Shown: positions 23,680 to 35,100 of the stretch, in pieces
Position numbering within the stretch: position 1 is the first letter of the stretch
Layout of the letters: every line of letters starts with the position of its first letter
Source of the DNA: Oscarella lobularis
Taxonomy: Eukaryota > Porifera > Homoscleromorpha > Homosclerophorida > Oscarellidae
Assembly (NCBI RefSeq): GCF_947507565.1
Contig: NC_089181.1
Span: forward strand, 124,001-188,000
Length of the DNA stretch: 64,000 bases
Direction of reading: 5' to 3'
The notes under the pieces: model-generated
Told to the model about the DNA's origin: nothing
The model's input: the letters and a program-made list of their open reading frames with translations, nothing else
The model's database searches: none
Position numbers and translations under genes: made by a program

Positions 23680-23980
23680 GATAGCGCGAGTTAGTAGTAC
23701 CTTCGACGATAACGTCATAGGTCCTCCACCACATGGGTCCAATTAGAGTCACGCGTAGCGCCCCCGCGTTTCCAGAGGTTTACGATTCTCCGCCGCGAAT
23801 GGCTTCTTCTTGCTATCCATACTTGCCGCGAAGCCGACAAAAGCGCAACTATGTACCGTGCAAATGAAGCTCTCGCCTAATTCATTTAGGCGTCAACCAA
23901 TGAAGCGCCGGCTTTCCCTGTTGATTACAACAACGTATATAATTTATCGAGGCCCGACCTCACTCGACAGTTCCCTCTGG
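23680..23980. promoter_or_regulatory. Divergent intergenic region, arginase / CRIM1-like
   Basis: This 301-bp gap separates two head-to-head start codons. It has a CCAAT-like motif (ACCAATGAAG near 23900) and an AT-rich GTATATAATTTATC stretch at about 23936-23949, 30-45 bp before the CRIM1-like ATG, which could be a TATA-like element. No coding segment is apparent. Confidence 0.45.
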
Positions 23981-26900
23981 ATGGCGACGGCGCTTTTTGT
24001 CGTCTTCGCCGCATCGACGTTTCTCGTCGCTTCGAACGCCATTTCGTGCTCGTCCGGCTGCGACGCAATTCCATCGTGTCCAGGAGGCTACGTCTTAGAC
24101 GATTGCAACTGTTCGCACTGCGCTCAACAGGAGGGAGACGAATGCGATCATCCCCACCGTCGAGACGGCGGCGACACGACGAGAAGACCGTTGATCTGCG
24201 ACCACGGCTTGAAATGCGCCAAACGCCACGGCGTACGCGTGTGCGAACGACGTAAGAAATCGCGCGCTCTCTCCCCCACTCGCTCGATCGCTCGCCCGCG
24301 TGCCCCCGCGTGCCCGCGCGCGCGTTCCTCTTCTCGTTCCTCTTCTCTTTCCCAACGCCGACGCCAATGTGTCTTTCCCTTCCTTCCGTCCCTTTTTTTT
24401 CTCTTTGTTCGCACGACTCACAAGTTGCGGTTTTTGGCACTTCCCCTTTACAGTTGTTCGAAGAGCAGTGGCGCCTCCGTGCGCAGAACCGACTCCGTGC
24501 ACAGCCGAACGCCAAGTGTGCGTAGCGACTCGCCGCCGAAACATCGAATGTAAAGGTAAGTCTATCGAGCGATCGATCGCGAAGCGTCCCCGATGCCAAT
24601 TTGCGAGCGACACTTGGTCGGCTTGGGCTCGCTGCCCATTCATTACTCGAGTTTGTCGCGCGACATTTTCACGCGAAGCCCGTCGCGAGCACGCACCCAG
24701 AAAGGCATGCATAAGCATTTTACTCTCATATTCTTAGCTGCGAATTGTTCGTTCCCTTTTCCATTCTACGGCTGTTCGATCGTTTCGCACGCGCACCGAC
24801 TGCGCACGTGCGCGTGTTGGAAGGAGAAAGCGTGCGCCTCGCCACACGAGTACTCCACGAACAAGGAATGCCGCACAGCGTTACGTTTCGCCGGTAAGTA
24901 TAGCACGACTTTTTTCCCCCCTGCCCCCGCAGGGAAATAATATATTAGCACATTCGGCGACGGCATCTGGTATCGACTGGTGTCGCGCCCTTCCCCCTTC
25001 CCCCTCCCCCCGCCGCCGCCGCTATCTTCGCACGATCTGTCGGGCGACGCGAGATCGATTATCATAATAGTCGGGGAGCGCGCAATCCCATTTTCCTTCC
25101 TCTTCCTAAATATTTTTAATAATAACCCCCAGGCGAAAGACGACGTTCGATTCTTCCGAGATGCGTTCAAACCGATCTCGCATGTCCAATCGATTCGAAA
25201 TCAGCGTCGACGTCGACGTCATCATCGTCGTCATCGTGTTCGACGCGCCCCGAGTGCGAGTGCGACCAAAGCAAGTGTCCTCCCATCGATTGCCCCTCCG
25301 CAAATTATAAGGCCAAAGTGATTGTCCGAAAAAGGAACGTGCCCGGCACGTGTTGCCCTATGGTCGCCTGTCGGCAGGGTACGTCATAAGATTTATATCG
25401 TAACACGTGATTTATTGCATTTTTTTATTAAGAGGGTGTGACGCGCAAATGTTGGCGATGTCTTTGGACGGATCATTGGAACGATCGAGTTTTGAAATGT
25501 CCGCCGGATTCAAAGGCAAAACCCGGTGAGACGACGCTGGGCGGATGTTGCAAGTTGCCTTCGACGTGCGAGTGCGATCCAGCAAAATGTTCAATTCGAT
25601 GCTCATTATCTGAATATCCCGTGCTTCTGCGACGCGGTCTCGGCTATCCGGGACGATGCTGTGATGAATACGCTTGCAAAGCAGGTAAGAGAACGGGAGT
25701 CGATTTATTTTTAGACTTTTTTTTTCCTTCTTTAGACAATTCGTCTTGCATGCACAAAGGACAGAGATACGCTAGCGGCTCTCGGTGGAAAGAAGGTTGT
25801 CGAGATTGTTTGTGTTTTTCCACGATAGTCCAGTGCTTTCCTCCACAATGTCCCTCAAGTGAACCGTGTTTAAGATATGGCTCAGAAAGATCATCAGGGT
25901 GCTGTCCCAAGTGCTTAGGTAACCAATTGAAGATGATTGCCAGAAAAACGAGTTTTCATAATTTACATCTAGAACTTGCTAGTGCCGGTGCCGTCTCCTT
26001 TGATGTCCCCAAAGAGAGCGGCGACGGAGATACAGATTCCGCTGCCTACCAAGTTTGTCGCGAACGTGGCGACGTCTATCATAAAGGAATGTGGATCGAG
26101 GATGGCCGCATGTTTCACACTTCAGACAAGTGGACCCGAAGACTGCGGACATCGGAGCCGCTGACGTGCGAGGGTTGTCGTTGCAATAGCAACGCCAGTC
26201 GACGAGCAGGCAGCCAAGGCGATACCCTCTGCGTTCCGTGTCCCTGTTTACCGGGATGCCAGAGCGGAAACGGCGTTTGCGACAAGCCGGCGTCGCGATG
26301 CAACGGACTTTGCCTCTTCACTAACGACGAAAAGAAAACGGACTTTTTTTTCCCCGGCGACCAATGGACGTACAAATGCCGCGAATATCGGTGCATGGAC
26401 GACGGTCAGATAACGTGGGCGAGCGTGTGCGTGTCGCAACCGCCCGCCTGCGTCGAGGGAAGCCTCGTCGATCTTCGCGACGAATGTTGCGAAGTATGCA
26501 GTCGACGTAAGTCTTGGGTGGTGGTGGGTGGGGAGGGGGGGACTCACTGAGCTAGCGCTAATCGAGCTAAACCAACTAAGCCATGCTAAGCGCAATTGAC
26601 CAGACGCACTGACTAATCTTCTTGCATTGCTAATCAGCTTCTCTCTTCACAATAATCATTTGCTCGCTAAGTGACTTATCCGGCCTGATGACTCTAATTC
26701 TATTATGCTCGCCCACACTGTGGGGCCAATTCGCTCAAAACAAAGGATTAATTTCCTGTTCTGGCGGCAATTTGCAAGTATCGTCGACTGGCTGTCGGCC
26801 GTCGTTGACGAGACCACGCACATGTAGCCGCCGCCCTCACGAAAAATGTTTTCTTTTTACTCTACAGCATGCCGCGAAAATATAACGTGCAATCATATGC

Positions 26901-28683
26901 CGAGATGCACTGGCGATCTTACGTACGAACGAAACAAGTTTGGCTGTCGCAAGTCGTGCACGTGCGTGAAGGAAGGTGGGTTAGCTCGATCATAGAGGAG
27001 AGAGGAAACTGAACGTTGTGGGGTCCCATCTCTTGTATCTACATTCGACTCATTTTTTCGTACATTTATACAGAGATAGCGATACAACCGTCAATCAATG
27101 CAGATTGCTCGAAAGAAGTGAAAAAATGCAAGCCTTGTCCCTTCCCAACCATTCGGACGAAAGTGCGTTCCCTGCATCATTCATGCATTTATTTATACAA
27201 TTCTTTTGTTTGGCGACAGACTGGAAAGGGTTGCTGTAATTGCGTCTTGCCCGATCCATGCAAGGTACGTCTTCTCGTTATGCAAAAGATTACACTTGGC
27301 ATCCGTTTTGCACATGCATATGCATGTATGCAGTCGCGCGCGGCTCCTTTGTTAACCCCGCCGGTTTGACCGGTTTGCTTCAATGCGTGGCTTCTCACTT
27401 TTGTTTCCCGCGCAGTTGGCCACCTGTCCCCATTCCCTCCTATGTGTATCTGTCTACGAAACTACGTGTTCAGACGTCGCTTTGTGTGAACCTCGTGCCG
27501 CTTGCATCTATGGATTTCACAGTAAGACGTCGACGCATTATTGTCGTCGTCTAATTTCTCTTTGCCAGTTGTTCCTGATGTAAAACCAACGCCAATAGCG
27601 ATGACACCAACAGTAAACGTGAGGACGACGACGACCGCCTTTCCACCCTTGATTGCTTACACTGCCATTCTCATCAACGACTCATACAAACTCTACCGTG
27701 AAGACGATTTCCGGAATGATTACAGTCACCTGTGGGAGGGAGCTGTGATTGATGACGTCAAAACCATGGCTCCATACGATGAAGATAAAGATTGCACCCT
27801 GGTAGAGGATTTAGCAGATGTGTCTCAGAAGAATAGGCGGAAGCGGAGCACCAATCATCTGTTAGAAGAATAAAATATAAATATCAATCTTTGTAAATAG
27901 CAATTTCGCTTTTTTTAGTATTCCGGTTTTGATCACTGTTCGGGATTCAAAGGGTAAGCTCTTAGAACCGGAAGTCGTTGCAGAAAAAATTCGAAGCGGG
28001 CAGAAAACAGCTAAAACGTCAATATTTCCTTTTGTCTACGTCAACACGTACGCGCACTTCTGTGCCAATTACCAATCTCTATTGAAGCCGTCATTGCCGC
28101 CACCAGTATCAAGTAAGAAAGCGACGAAATTAAATGTTATAAATGACCGTTTATCCCCTTAGCTGAAATTAGTACGGATAAAGTGATCAGTACGGGTCCA
28201 GACGATAATCCGGTCAAGCCGAAGGAGGAGAGTCCGCCGCTTTCAAAAATTCTGCCTATTGCCGTGCCGACTAGTGTCATTGGCTGCGTTGTCTTGACGA
28301 TCTTTCTAGTCGTCGGTTTTTATTATTGTAAAGTGTCAATGCAAGAGCGAAGAATGATTCAACAATCGAAGGAAAGAAAACAAAGAAAAGTTCAATTGCG
28401 AGAACCGCAGATACAAGACGAGTTCGAAGTCAACTTAGAGGAGGAGGAGGCGGAGGAGCAGGAAGAAAGGAACATAGACATTGAGGAGAGGAGGAGAAGC
28501 AACGATGACACGCTCTCAATATCATCATCATTTGGAATAGAAATAGACGAGAACGCGGCGGAGGAATCATATACCAACTCCGTTGTCCGTTTAGATGAAG
28601 AGGCCGAGGTCGTGACGTCGCTTCGAGACGACGACGACGACGACGTTCACGTCCCCCAGCTCGTTGGAAGCACGTCGATTTAA
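23981..28683 (+). CDS. CRIM1-like cysteine-rich type I membrane protein (IGFBP, VWC and antistasin modules)
   Basis: Begins with a signal peptide (MATALFVVFAASTFLVASNA) and an IGFBP-like cysteine cluster (CSSGCDAIPSCPGGY, DDCNCSHCAQQEGDEC). A following module, CACWKEKACASPHEYS, resembles the second CRIM1 module. Several von Willebrand factor C modules then occur, recognised by CxCxxxxC and CCPxxxC patterns (CECDQSKC...GTCCPMVAC; CECDPAKC...GRCCDEYAC; GCRDCLCFSTIVQC...GCCPKC). An antistasin-like GCRKSCTC module is encoded near 26940. The C-terminal half has one transmembrane helix (IAVPTSVIGCVVLTIFLVVG) and an acidic cytoplasmic tail ending GSTSI, a possible class I PDZ ligand. CRIM1 family members bind BMPs and modulate their delivery; that role here is inference. 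Exon edges in the 26.5-28.1 kb part are less certain. Confidence 0.78.
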
Positions 28684-28988
28684 CAGATTTATTTGAGAGA
28701 AAAGTATTATAAATGACTTTGAGTTGCGCAGACACTTAGTAGAAGTTAGATTCGCCGCCGGTTTGATTAACAATTAACGTTGCTGGAGTTTCTCTACGCA
28801 GATTTATCATTAATATTATTATTATTATTATTATTATCATTAGTAGAAATACGCAGCGACTTTATTAATTACAGAACGAAACAGCCTCCTAGCAACCGAA
28901 AAATAATTAACGGCCACCCACAATGCAGTGAGAAGAATTGAATAGCTAGCTAAGAAAAATCTGTGCCTCAACCGAGATGCTCTAATCC
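28684..28988. other. Convergent 3' intergenic region with TTA microsatellite
   Basis: This gap separates the stops of the CRIM1-like and SGPP genes. It contains an (ATT)n microsatellite at about 28812-28840 and AT-rich sequence compatible with 3' UTRs on both strands. I see no other feature. Confidence 0.5.
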
Positions 28989-30356
28989 TCACAGTGTCTT
29001 CAGGGCAAGATCCAAGCCAACAGCCTTACCAGCAAGCTCAAAAAGACCCGGAGCGAGACGCATGACGCTGAAGCCGATCGCCCCATACGTCAGCAATCGA
29101 ACGGACACTTCCATCCACACCTGTTCCCTCCACGGCCGACTGCGATCATAGGGAACAACATAGGGGAGACCCTTGAGGGCAACCTCTTTCATTACAAAGC
29201 GTACTATCCCCAAAAGCGAGCAGCCGAGAAACCAGCGAAGAGCGCACGTGATACAGACCATTTTCGACGGCCACGTCACGTGGAGGAGCGTCCCGTCGTC
29301 GGGAAGGGAATCGGTTAAGAGGTCCCCGACGTACCAAACGCTCCACGCCACACCCACACCGACGCCGACGATTTTGCACGTGTCGCCTCGCGCCGGACAC
29401 CAGACGTATTGTTTGGGATAAATTGCCATGAGAGCTATGCCGACTGCCATGACGACGAGCGGCGAATAGGAAGTGTGGGCGATGAAGTCGTCCATTGGGT
29501 CGAGAAAGAACGATCCGGCGACGAGAAAGACGACGGCGACGCTGAATCCAGCTAAGAGATCCTAGGAGCAATGGAAAGAAAATAAATAATAATATAATAG
29601 ATTATCTCTTTATGCTGACCAATAAGGTGTGAACGCCAAGGTAGAGTCGACTGAGACAAACAAGCAAGCACCACACACTCGCAATGACAAAGCCGACGTC
29701 CGAAGGAAACTTCACAAATATTCAAATTAACATTTTTCCCGCGCTCTCTCCCTCCCCCCTCGGACACGCCCCCTCCTTACGTCATATCTTTCGCGAGCGA
29801 GCATCCAACAGCCGTACGGTATGGAAGCGGCGACAATAGCGTGCGTCGACGGAAAACCGTACTCGTTATCGAACCACGTTTCGAGTCGTTTTACTGGTTT
29901 GGGTGGGCGTGGCCATTTGAGAACGTCTTTCAGCGCCTGGCCCGTGTACATGACCAGCGTCCACAGGTAAACAATGCGACGAGCAATGTGAAAGTCGACG
30001 TCCCAGACGAGAAAGGGTAGAAACGTTATGTAGAAGATCTCGCCGCCTAGGCCCGATGAGAAACGAAAGAGAAGATCGAAGAAGAAGTGGCCTCGTATCG
30101 ATTTCGCGCTAGTGCCGACGCTTCCGACGTCGCCGTTGCTCGCGCTATCGCTTTTTGGGTCCGAATTCGATGCGGGGATTTTGTTTCGATAGATTATGCC
30201 GTTGCTAACTGGGCCGTTCTTCGTTCCGTTGCTTTGAGGGGCCTCGGTGCGCGAAAACTTGCCGCCAAGCTCTTCTGCAGTGTAGGGAACGCCGCAGAAA
30301 TGCTGAAAGCGCATGACGTGAATCGGATCCTTTAGATACGAGACAATGCGACTCAT
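28989..30356 (-). CDS. SGPP1: Sphingosine-1-phosphate phosphatase (SGPP family)
   Basis: SGPPs are ER membrane enzymes that dephosphorylate sphingosine-1-phosphate. The three PAP2-superfamily catalytic motifs are present: KDVLKWPRPP (motif 1), EYGFPSTHA (motif 2, with the catalytic His) and SRLYLGVHTLLDLLAG (motif 3 with the nucleophilic His). The N-terminal part MSRIVSYLKDPIHVMRFQHF followed by CGVPYTAEE matches SGPP N termini. A Ser/Asn/Gly-rich linker is followed by about eight or nine hydrophobic segments. Only two introns are evident (about 29561-29620 and 29710-29780), so the gene is intron-poor compared with its neighbours. SGPP1 and SGPP2 cannot be distinguished. Confidence 0.92.
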
Positions 30357-30685
30357 CGTTGTAGCGGAGGAAAGGGAGGAGCTTTTGTACGGGAATTCAG
30401 TATGTTCCTTTCTTTTTTCGAAGCTTTTTTGCGACGCTTCCTTTGGTTAGAAAAAGACGAAATCGCCTCGATTTCAGTTGCGAGCGCATTTCTTTCGTGA
30501 ATAACCTAAAACGGACGTTCACCGCTTGCCTGTGCCTTCCCACGGATTCTCTAGAATCCGAGGCCTTCCATTTTGATCAATTCGGCGAGAAAACCGTCAA
30601 TTCGATCGCAGGCTAAGCGAAAACGAAGTCTGGACTACGTACGAGCAAATACGTGACCGACCACAAGTTCTAGTTCGTGCAAATT
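30357..30685. other. Intergenic, no gene seen
   Basis: This 329-bp stretch lies between the SGPP start and the stop of the small minus-strand gene. I see no convincing open frame, repeat or RNA gene. It should contain the SGPP promoter; no TATA box was noticed. Confidence 0.5.
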
Positions 30686-31182
30686 TTATTTCCACACATC
30701 GCCAATGATTTTTACACTCGTGCAGTACTAAAAAAAATCCAAAATCTAACGTGTCCGGCTTACCTTTCCTTCTTCTGTCTTCGTCGTCGTTTTTCCTTCA
30801 GCGGGCGACCTAAAAAATCGTATCAGTCACTGTCAAATAATCGTTGTACGTACCTTTTGATTTGCGTCCGTATTAGCGTTATCCAGGCTACACCGCGTGG
30901 AGGTTCGGACGCTTCGTAGCCCAGGTGAGTCTTCGCAAAGCGATGACCCCCTTCCAAAAAGTTTCGGGCGAGTTGCGGGTCCTCGGCCACTCCATTCAGT
31001 ACCCACCTGGATGAGGATCGGCCCCTAATACCGAAACCCCGGTGCGCTGGTACCAAAGCCTTCGGTATGTCTTCCTGAGAAGAACCGGGCCTTGTGAAGT
31101 GGAGAGAGGCTGACCGCTGTTTGTAGGAGTCGACAATGAAGACAGTGCAATGGAGGAATCGAAGGCTCCTGGGCTGGATCAT
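30686..31182 (-). CDS. Unrecognised small protein, possibly mitochondrial
   Basis: Three exons (31182-30854, 30809-30764, 30727-30686) join in frame through good GTACGT/TTTTTTAG and GTAAGC/TTTTTTTAG splice sites to give a 138-residue protein. The N terminus, MIQPRSLRFLHCTVFIVDSY followed by KQRSASLHF, has Arg, Ser and Leu and only one acidic residue, which fits a mitochondrial presequence. A conserved-looking core contains HRGFGIRGRSSSRWVLNG and PPRGVAWITLI, then a Lys/Thr-rich segment and a short tail ending IIGDVWK. I do not recognise the family. The clean frame across three exons is the main evidence that the gene is real. Confidence 0.55.
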
Positions 31183-31743
31183 CGTCGGTCTAATCGCGTC
31201 GTTCGGGTGAGAAAAGTGCCGGCAACCAGACCATAGTTGAACACCCCCTCCAAGCCGTATCCACTCAGCCTAACGCGGATCGTGCTTGTTGACGACAATA
31301 AGACCTCGAACGATCCGTCTGCCCAGTGCGTAAAGCGAGGCCGAAGCCCCCCATCGCCCCGCTTACGGGCTCCGGCACGGAATTAACCGTGGGCCACGCT
31401 GAGTTCCAACTATCCTTCCTTGCCTTCTGCCAAATCTCCCGAGCCAGTCCTCTCAAGGATGAGACGCGGCGAACCGCGACGCACCCACCCTCAGCCGCAA
31501 CTGAAGGAAGATCGGTGTGCGCTTCGCTTTTAACCGTGTAGCTCCGCCCAGCGCGCTCATTGGTCCGTTGAGGTCACGTGGGGCTCAGCTAGCGCTCTGA
31601 TTGGTTCCACCGAATACAGGCGCGAATTCGTAAACCGGTTTGACCGTTGATTGCAAAATGATTTGTCAGCATTTTATTTTTGGCAAGGAAATGATGTAAG
31701 CGTATGATGTAAGGCACGATCATCGCGTCGCCTCAAGTTCAAG
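31183..31743. other. Intergenic, CCAAT-box-rich, unresolved
   Basis: This stretch lies upstream of the small minus-strand gene and the DMAC1-like gene. Two inverted CCAAT boxes (GCTCATTGGTCC near 31557 and CTGATTGGTTCC near 31598) flank a CACGTG E-box-like site (about 31576), a typical promoter arrangement. Moderately long open frames exist on both strands at 31265-31541 but none resembles a known protein and none begins with a well-supported ATG. Confidence 0.45.
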
Positions 31744-31815
31744 ATGGCGAAGAATGCCTCGTGGACGCCGTTCTCTTTTCTATACGGCTTCGTCTTTTAC
31801 GCTTCGCGTAGATAA
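31744..31815 (+). CDS. Short upstream ORF before the DMAC1-like gene
   Basis: A 23-codon frame starts at an ATG inside AAGATGGCGAAG, which also resembles a YY1 site overlapping a start codon. The peptide is aromatic and hydrophobic (ASWTPFSFLYGFVFYASRR). It ends 47 bp before the DMAC1-like ATG. It could be an uORF that tunes translation, or untranslated leader; the sequence alone does not decide. Confidence 0.3.
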   Translation: MAKNASWTPFSFLYGFVFYASRR

Positions 31816-31862
31816 TCGGTAGGGATAAAAGCAGTTTCGCGCGCGCTCGACCGTTTTCACCG

Positions 31863-32133
31863 ATGTCCCGGAACTCGAATCGAGACAGCAGCGATTGTTT
31901 CGCTTGCAGACTAACTGGCTGCTTCGGAGCGTATCTAGGAGCCGTCTACGTGCTTTACGAACGCAGCAGACTCCCAAAAGGTCACAAGAATAGGCCGTGG
32001 ACAGCCGCAGTCGCATCGAGTAGGTCGCCGATCGAAAGGGGGCCCCCTCGCTCTCAATTCCATCTTGTTTTTAGTTCTAGTTGCTTGCGGTACAGCCTAT
32101 CTTACACTGCCACGCAAGCAACGCTCGAAATGA
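31863..32133 (+). CDS. DMAC1: DMAC1/TMEM261-like small membrane protein
   Basis: Two exons (31863-32019 and 32075-32133) joined by GTAGGT/TTTTAG sites encode about 71 residues. The core DCFACRLTGCFGAYLGAVYVLYERSR matches the CWSC-R...GLGL-GAGGYVYW-AR pattern of DMAC1/TMEM261 (DUF4536), a mitochondrial inner-membrane factor for assembly of the distal membrane arm of complex I. A second hydrophobic stretch (SILVACGTAYLTLP) ends in KQRSK. The twin cysteines CxxC are kept. The stop codon TGA (32131-32133) overlaps the ATG of polybromo in the sequence ATGA, so the two frames share bases. The match is short, so the family call is moderate. Confidence 0.65.
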
Positions 32134-35100
32134 GCGCACAACGACGCTTACGATCGAAGAGACCGCGAGAAGAAGAAGAAATCGACTCTGAAACGGAAAT
32201 TGAGCCGCCATCGAAATGTTCGGCTATCGAAACCGAAGAAGAAGAGGAGAATCAAGAGGGAAAGTGGCCCAAAAGACAAAGAAGAAAAGTAAATAGTGCA
32301 ATACAGTACATAAAAACTGAATTTTCAAAATTTGCTTTTTAGACTCAAAAAGGCCTCGAATTGGAGCAACTTTTTCGTCGACCGTCATCAACTGAAACGG
32401 CTTCATCAGCAAAGGATGTTAGTGACAGCGGCGGAATGACTCCAACGACGGAGATGACTGAAAAAACTCAATCATCAGAATCGCCGGATTCCGATCCTCG
32501 AGAAGATCCTTTGTCGATTTTGTACGAGACCGTTGTCGAGTATCGTGACGAAAGTGGGCGTAGATTGTCGGATATCTTCCAAAAATTGCCTTCAAAATCG
32601 GTTTATTCAATGGGGAGAAAAATAGTTGCGTTTAGAAATCGCGTCTTTTCCTTTAGAAATATCCGAATTATTATCGCGTGATTGTCGAGCCTATTGATCT
32701 GAAAATGATTGGAGCGAAATTGAAGGTTAGAACAGAACAGCGTCGGTCACATGACACGAATTTCTATCGTAGAATGGCGACTATAAAGACGTTCTCGATT
32801 TGGAAAGCGACTTGACTCTCATGGTGAAAAATGCGCGACACTTCAACGAACCCACGTCACAAGTCTACAAGGTCACAAGAACTATCAATTAATAGATCTG
32901 CATTAATTACTTTAATTTTTCGACGGCTAGGACGCGACGACATTGAATAAAATCGTGAAAGCAAAGAAAAGGGAATTGAGATTGAGACCGCGAAAACTCG
33001 TTGATCCATCTCAAATGGATCTCTACAAATCCGTCGCCGAATTCAGAAACAAACACGGTAGACTATTGAGTGAAGCCTTTCAAGAATTACCATCAGAAAA
33101 GTATTTATTTTCCTTTTTTCTAAACATTTATTACGTATGGTCTTATTCTTCTTAGGGAGTATCCAAATTATTATGTAACTATTGCTGAACCCATGTGTTT
33201 TTCTATGGTCTTTGAGAATATTCAAGTAGGATGTCACTTTGTGTGTGATACGCTTGCTCAGTTCTTCGTGTTTTATGCAGAAGGGAATGTATGAAACGGT
33301 GGAACAGTTGGAAGAACACTTGATGCTCATTTTTCTGAATGCTCGAACGTTTAACGAATCATCATCAAGAATCTACAAGGTTACATTCTAATTATATCAC
33401 TGATGGAATGGAGAATAGATAGGCTTTTAATTAAAATAGGATGCGACGAAATTAATGCACGTGACACAGGAGAAAAAGAGAGCACTGACAGAGCCTTCAC
33501 CGCCACCAGAAAAAGATCAGGTACCCTCATTAGGGTAGACAAGCCCATAAAACAACTTTCATTTATTTATTCCTAGGAGGAATTAGTAAAAGTTGCAAGT
33601 AGGCAAAGTTTTGGAAGGTAAGCGATATAATATTAGGAGGGGGGCCCCTAAGGTCAAGGAGTAGTAGAGAATCCTCAAGCCAAGAAGGCGCGGCAGTGAA
33701 TTTGGATGAAACGGCGGCGGTTGACGGCGATTTGACGCAGCGTCTCCGCAATTTATACGACGCCGTTCGCGAGCATCGGGTGAGAAGGGGAGAAAGGCCC
33801 ACTCTTAATTTGTTTCCTGTAATTTTCATGGGCTAGGATTCCAACGAGAGACAAATCAGCGATTCTCTTCTTTCTCTTTCAAACAACGAAATCAACATGG
33901 AAACGATTTTGAAAAAAATCGAATCCAACAAAGTACAAGAACAAAACCACAATCTCATTTTTTTTATTAAAATTTCGTTTAGTATTTGAATGAGGACGAC
34001 TGTCTCGCCGACTTTGACTTCATGCTCTCAAACGTTCAAATTTCACACGACGCCGAATCTCAATTATTCAAGGTAGAGAGAAACCAACGTTGTATCTTTT
34101 GGGCTCAATAATCACTTTGGATCAGGACGCAGAACAATTGATACAGCTGCTCAAAGTTCTTCGTGAACCAGAAGAAATTCCCGGTGGGTTTGTTTCTCTT
34201 TTTTGAAGGACAACATTTTTTAATTCGCTTCAGATCTTCCCGCTGAAATCCAAACTTTTACTCTAAGCAAAAAAGTCTACGTGCTTGGTTCGGAATTGGG
34301 CAGCTACCTTGGTCTGACGAGAGGCGAAATATTCAAACGGTACGCGGCGGCGTTTTGAATCGTCTTTATGACGGATTCTCCCCAGGTTTCCGTTTCTCGC
34401 GCGAAAGACGGCATCAGCAGAAGAAAGAAAGCAGTTGCTATCACAAGGCAAGTTAGGGGCATTTCATTTTTCATTTTGAAGGTTTTTTCCTTGCAGGAAT
34501 GACGTCAAGCGGGGGTCATTCTCTCACGTTACTTCTCGCTAAAGATGCGGCTCATGTATTGGTGGAGCAGCGCATTAGAGAGCAAAGGTCAGCGTCAAAA
34601 AAACTAATTTTATATTATAAGACTATTTTCTTTTTTGCTAGTCAAAAGAGGATGATGTCACCGTCAGCGTCCTACGTCGGTTCTTCGGACGTTGGACTTC
34701 GATTCCGATATCTTCCCCAAGAATTTCTCCATCATTTGGCCTGTTCGAATGACGTCGATTCGCCGCCGACGCATCCGCAGGCGATCGACGCTCTACCGGA
34801 GGCGAGACTCGAGGAGCAATACGTGCTTCTGGAAACCGTAAAAGCGTGCAAGGTAAGGGTTTTTTTTTCTTTACACGACTCTGTCAAAGAAAAAAAACGA
34901 TTTATAAAGGACGCTAATGGAAGGGAAATCAGCTCGCTTTTTCTCGAGTTGCCTAGCAGACTGGTAGAGATTATCCGAGCTAATTCGAGTGTCGAAATAT
35001 CGCGCGTTTAATTAACAGGTGTATCCTCACTATTATCAAATAATTCGAAAGCCAATGAGCATAAGAAAGATCGAGGGAAAAATTCGTAGTCAAGCAGTCA

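Noticed and set aside
22970-23752. Long minus-strand frame read straight through arginase introns
   Set aside because: The arginase motifs are in other frames and require splicing; this frame crosses clear donor and acceptor sites.
24095-24718. Minus-strand 207-codon open frame over the CRIM1-like gene
   Set aside because: It crosses introns and exons of the well-supported plus-strand gene and has only Arg/Gly/Ala-rich sequence.
31265-31541. Overlapping open frames on both strands near 31.3 kb
   Set aside because: No reliable ATG, splice partners or family resemblance; probably promoter or leader sequence.
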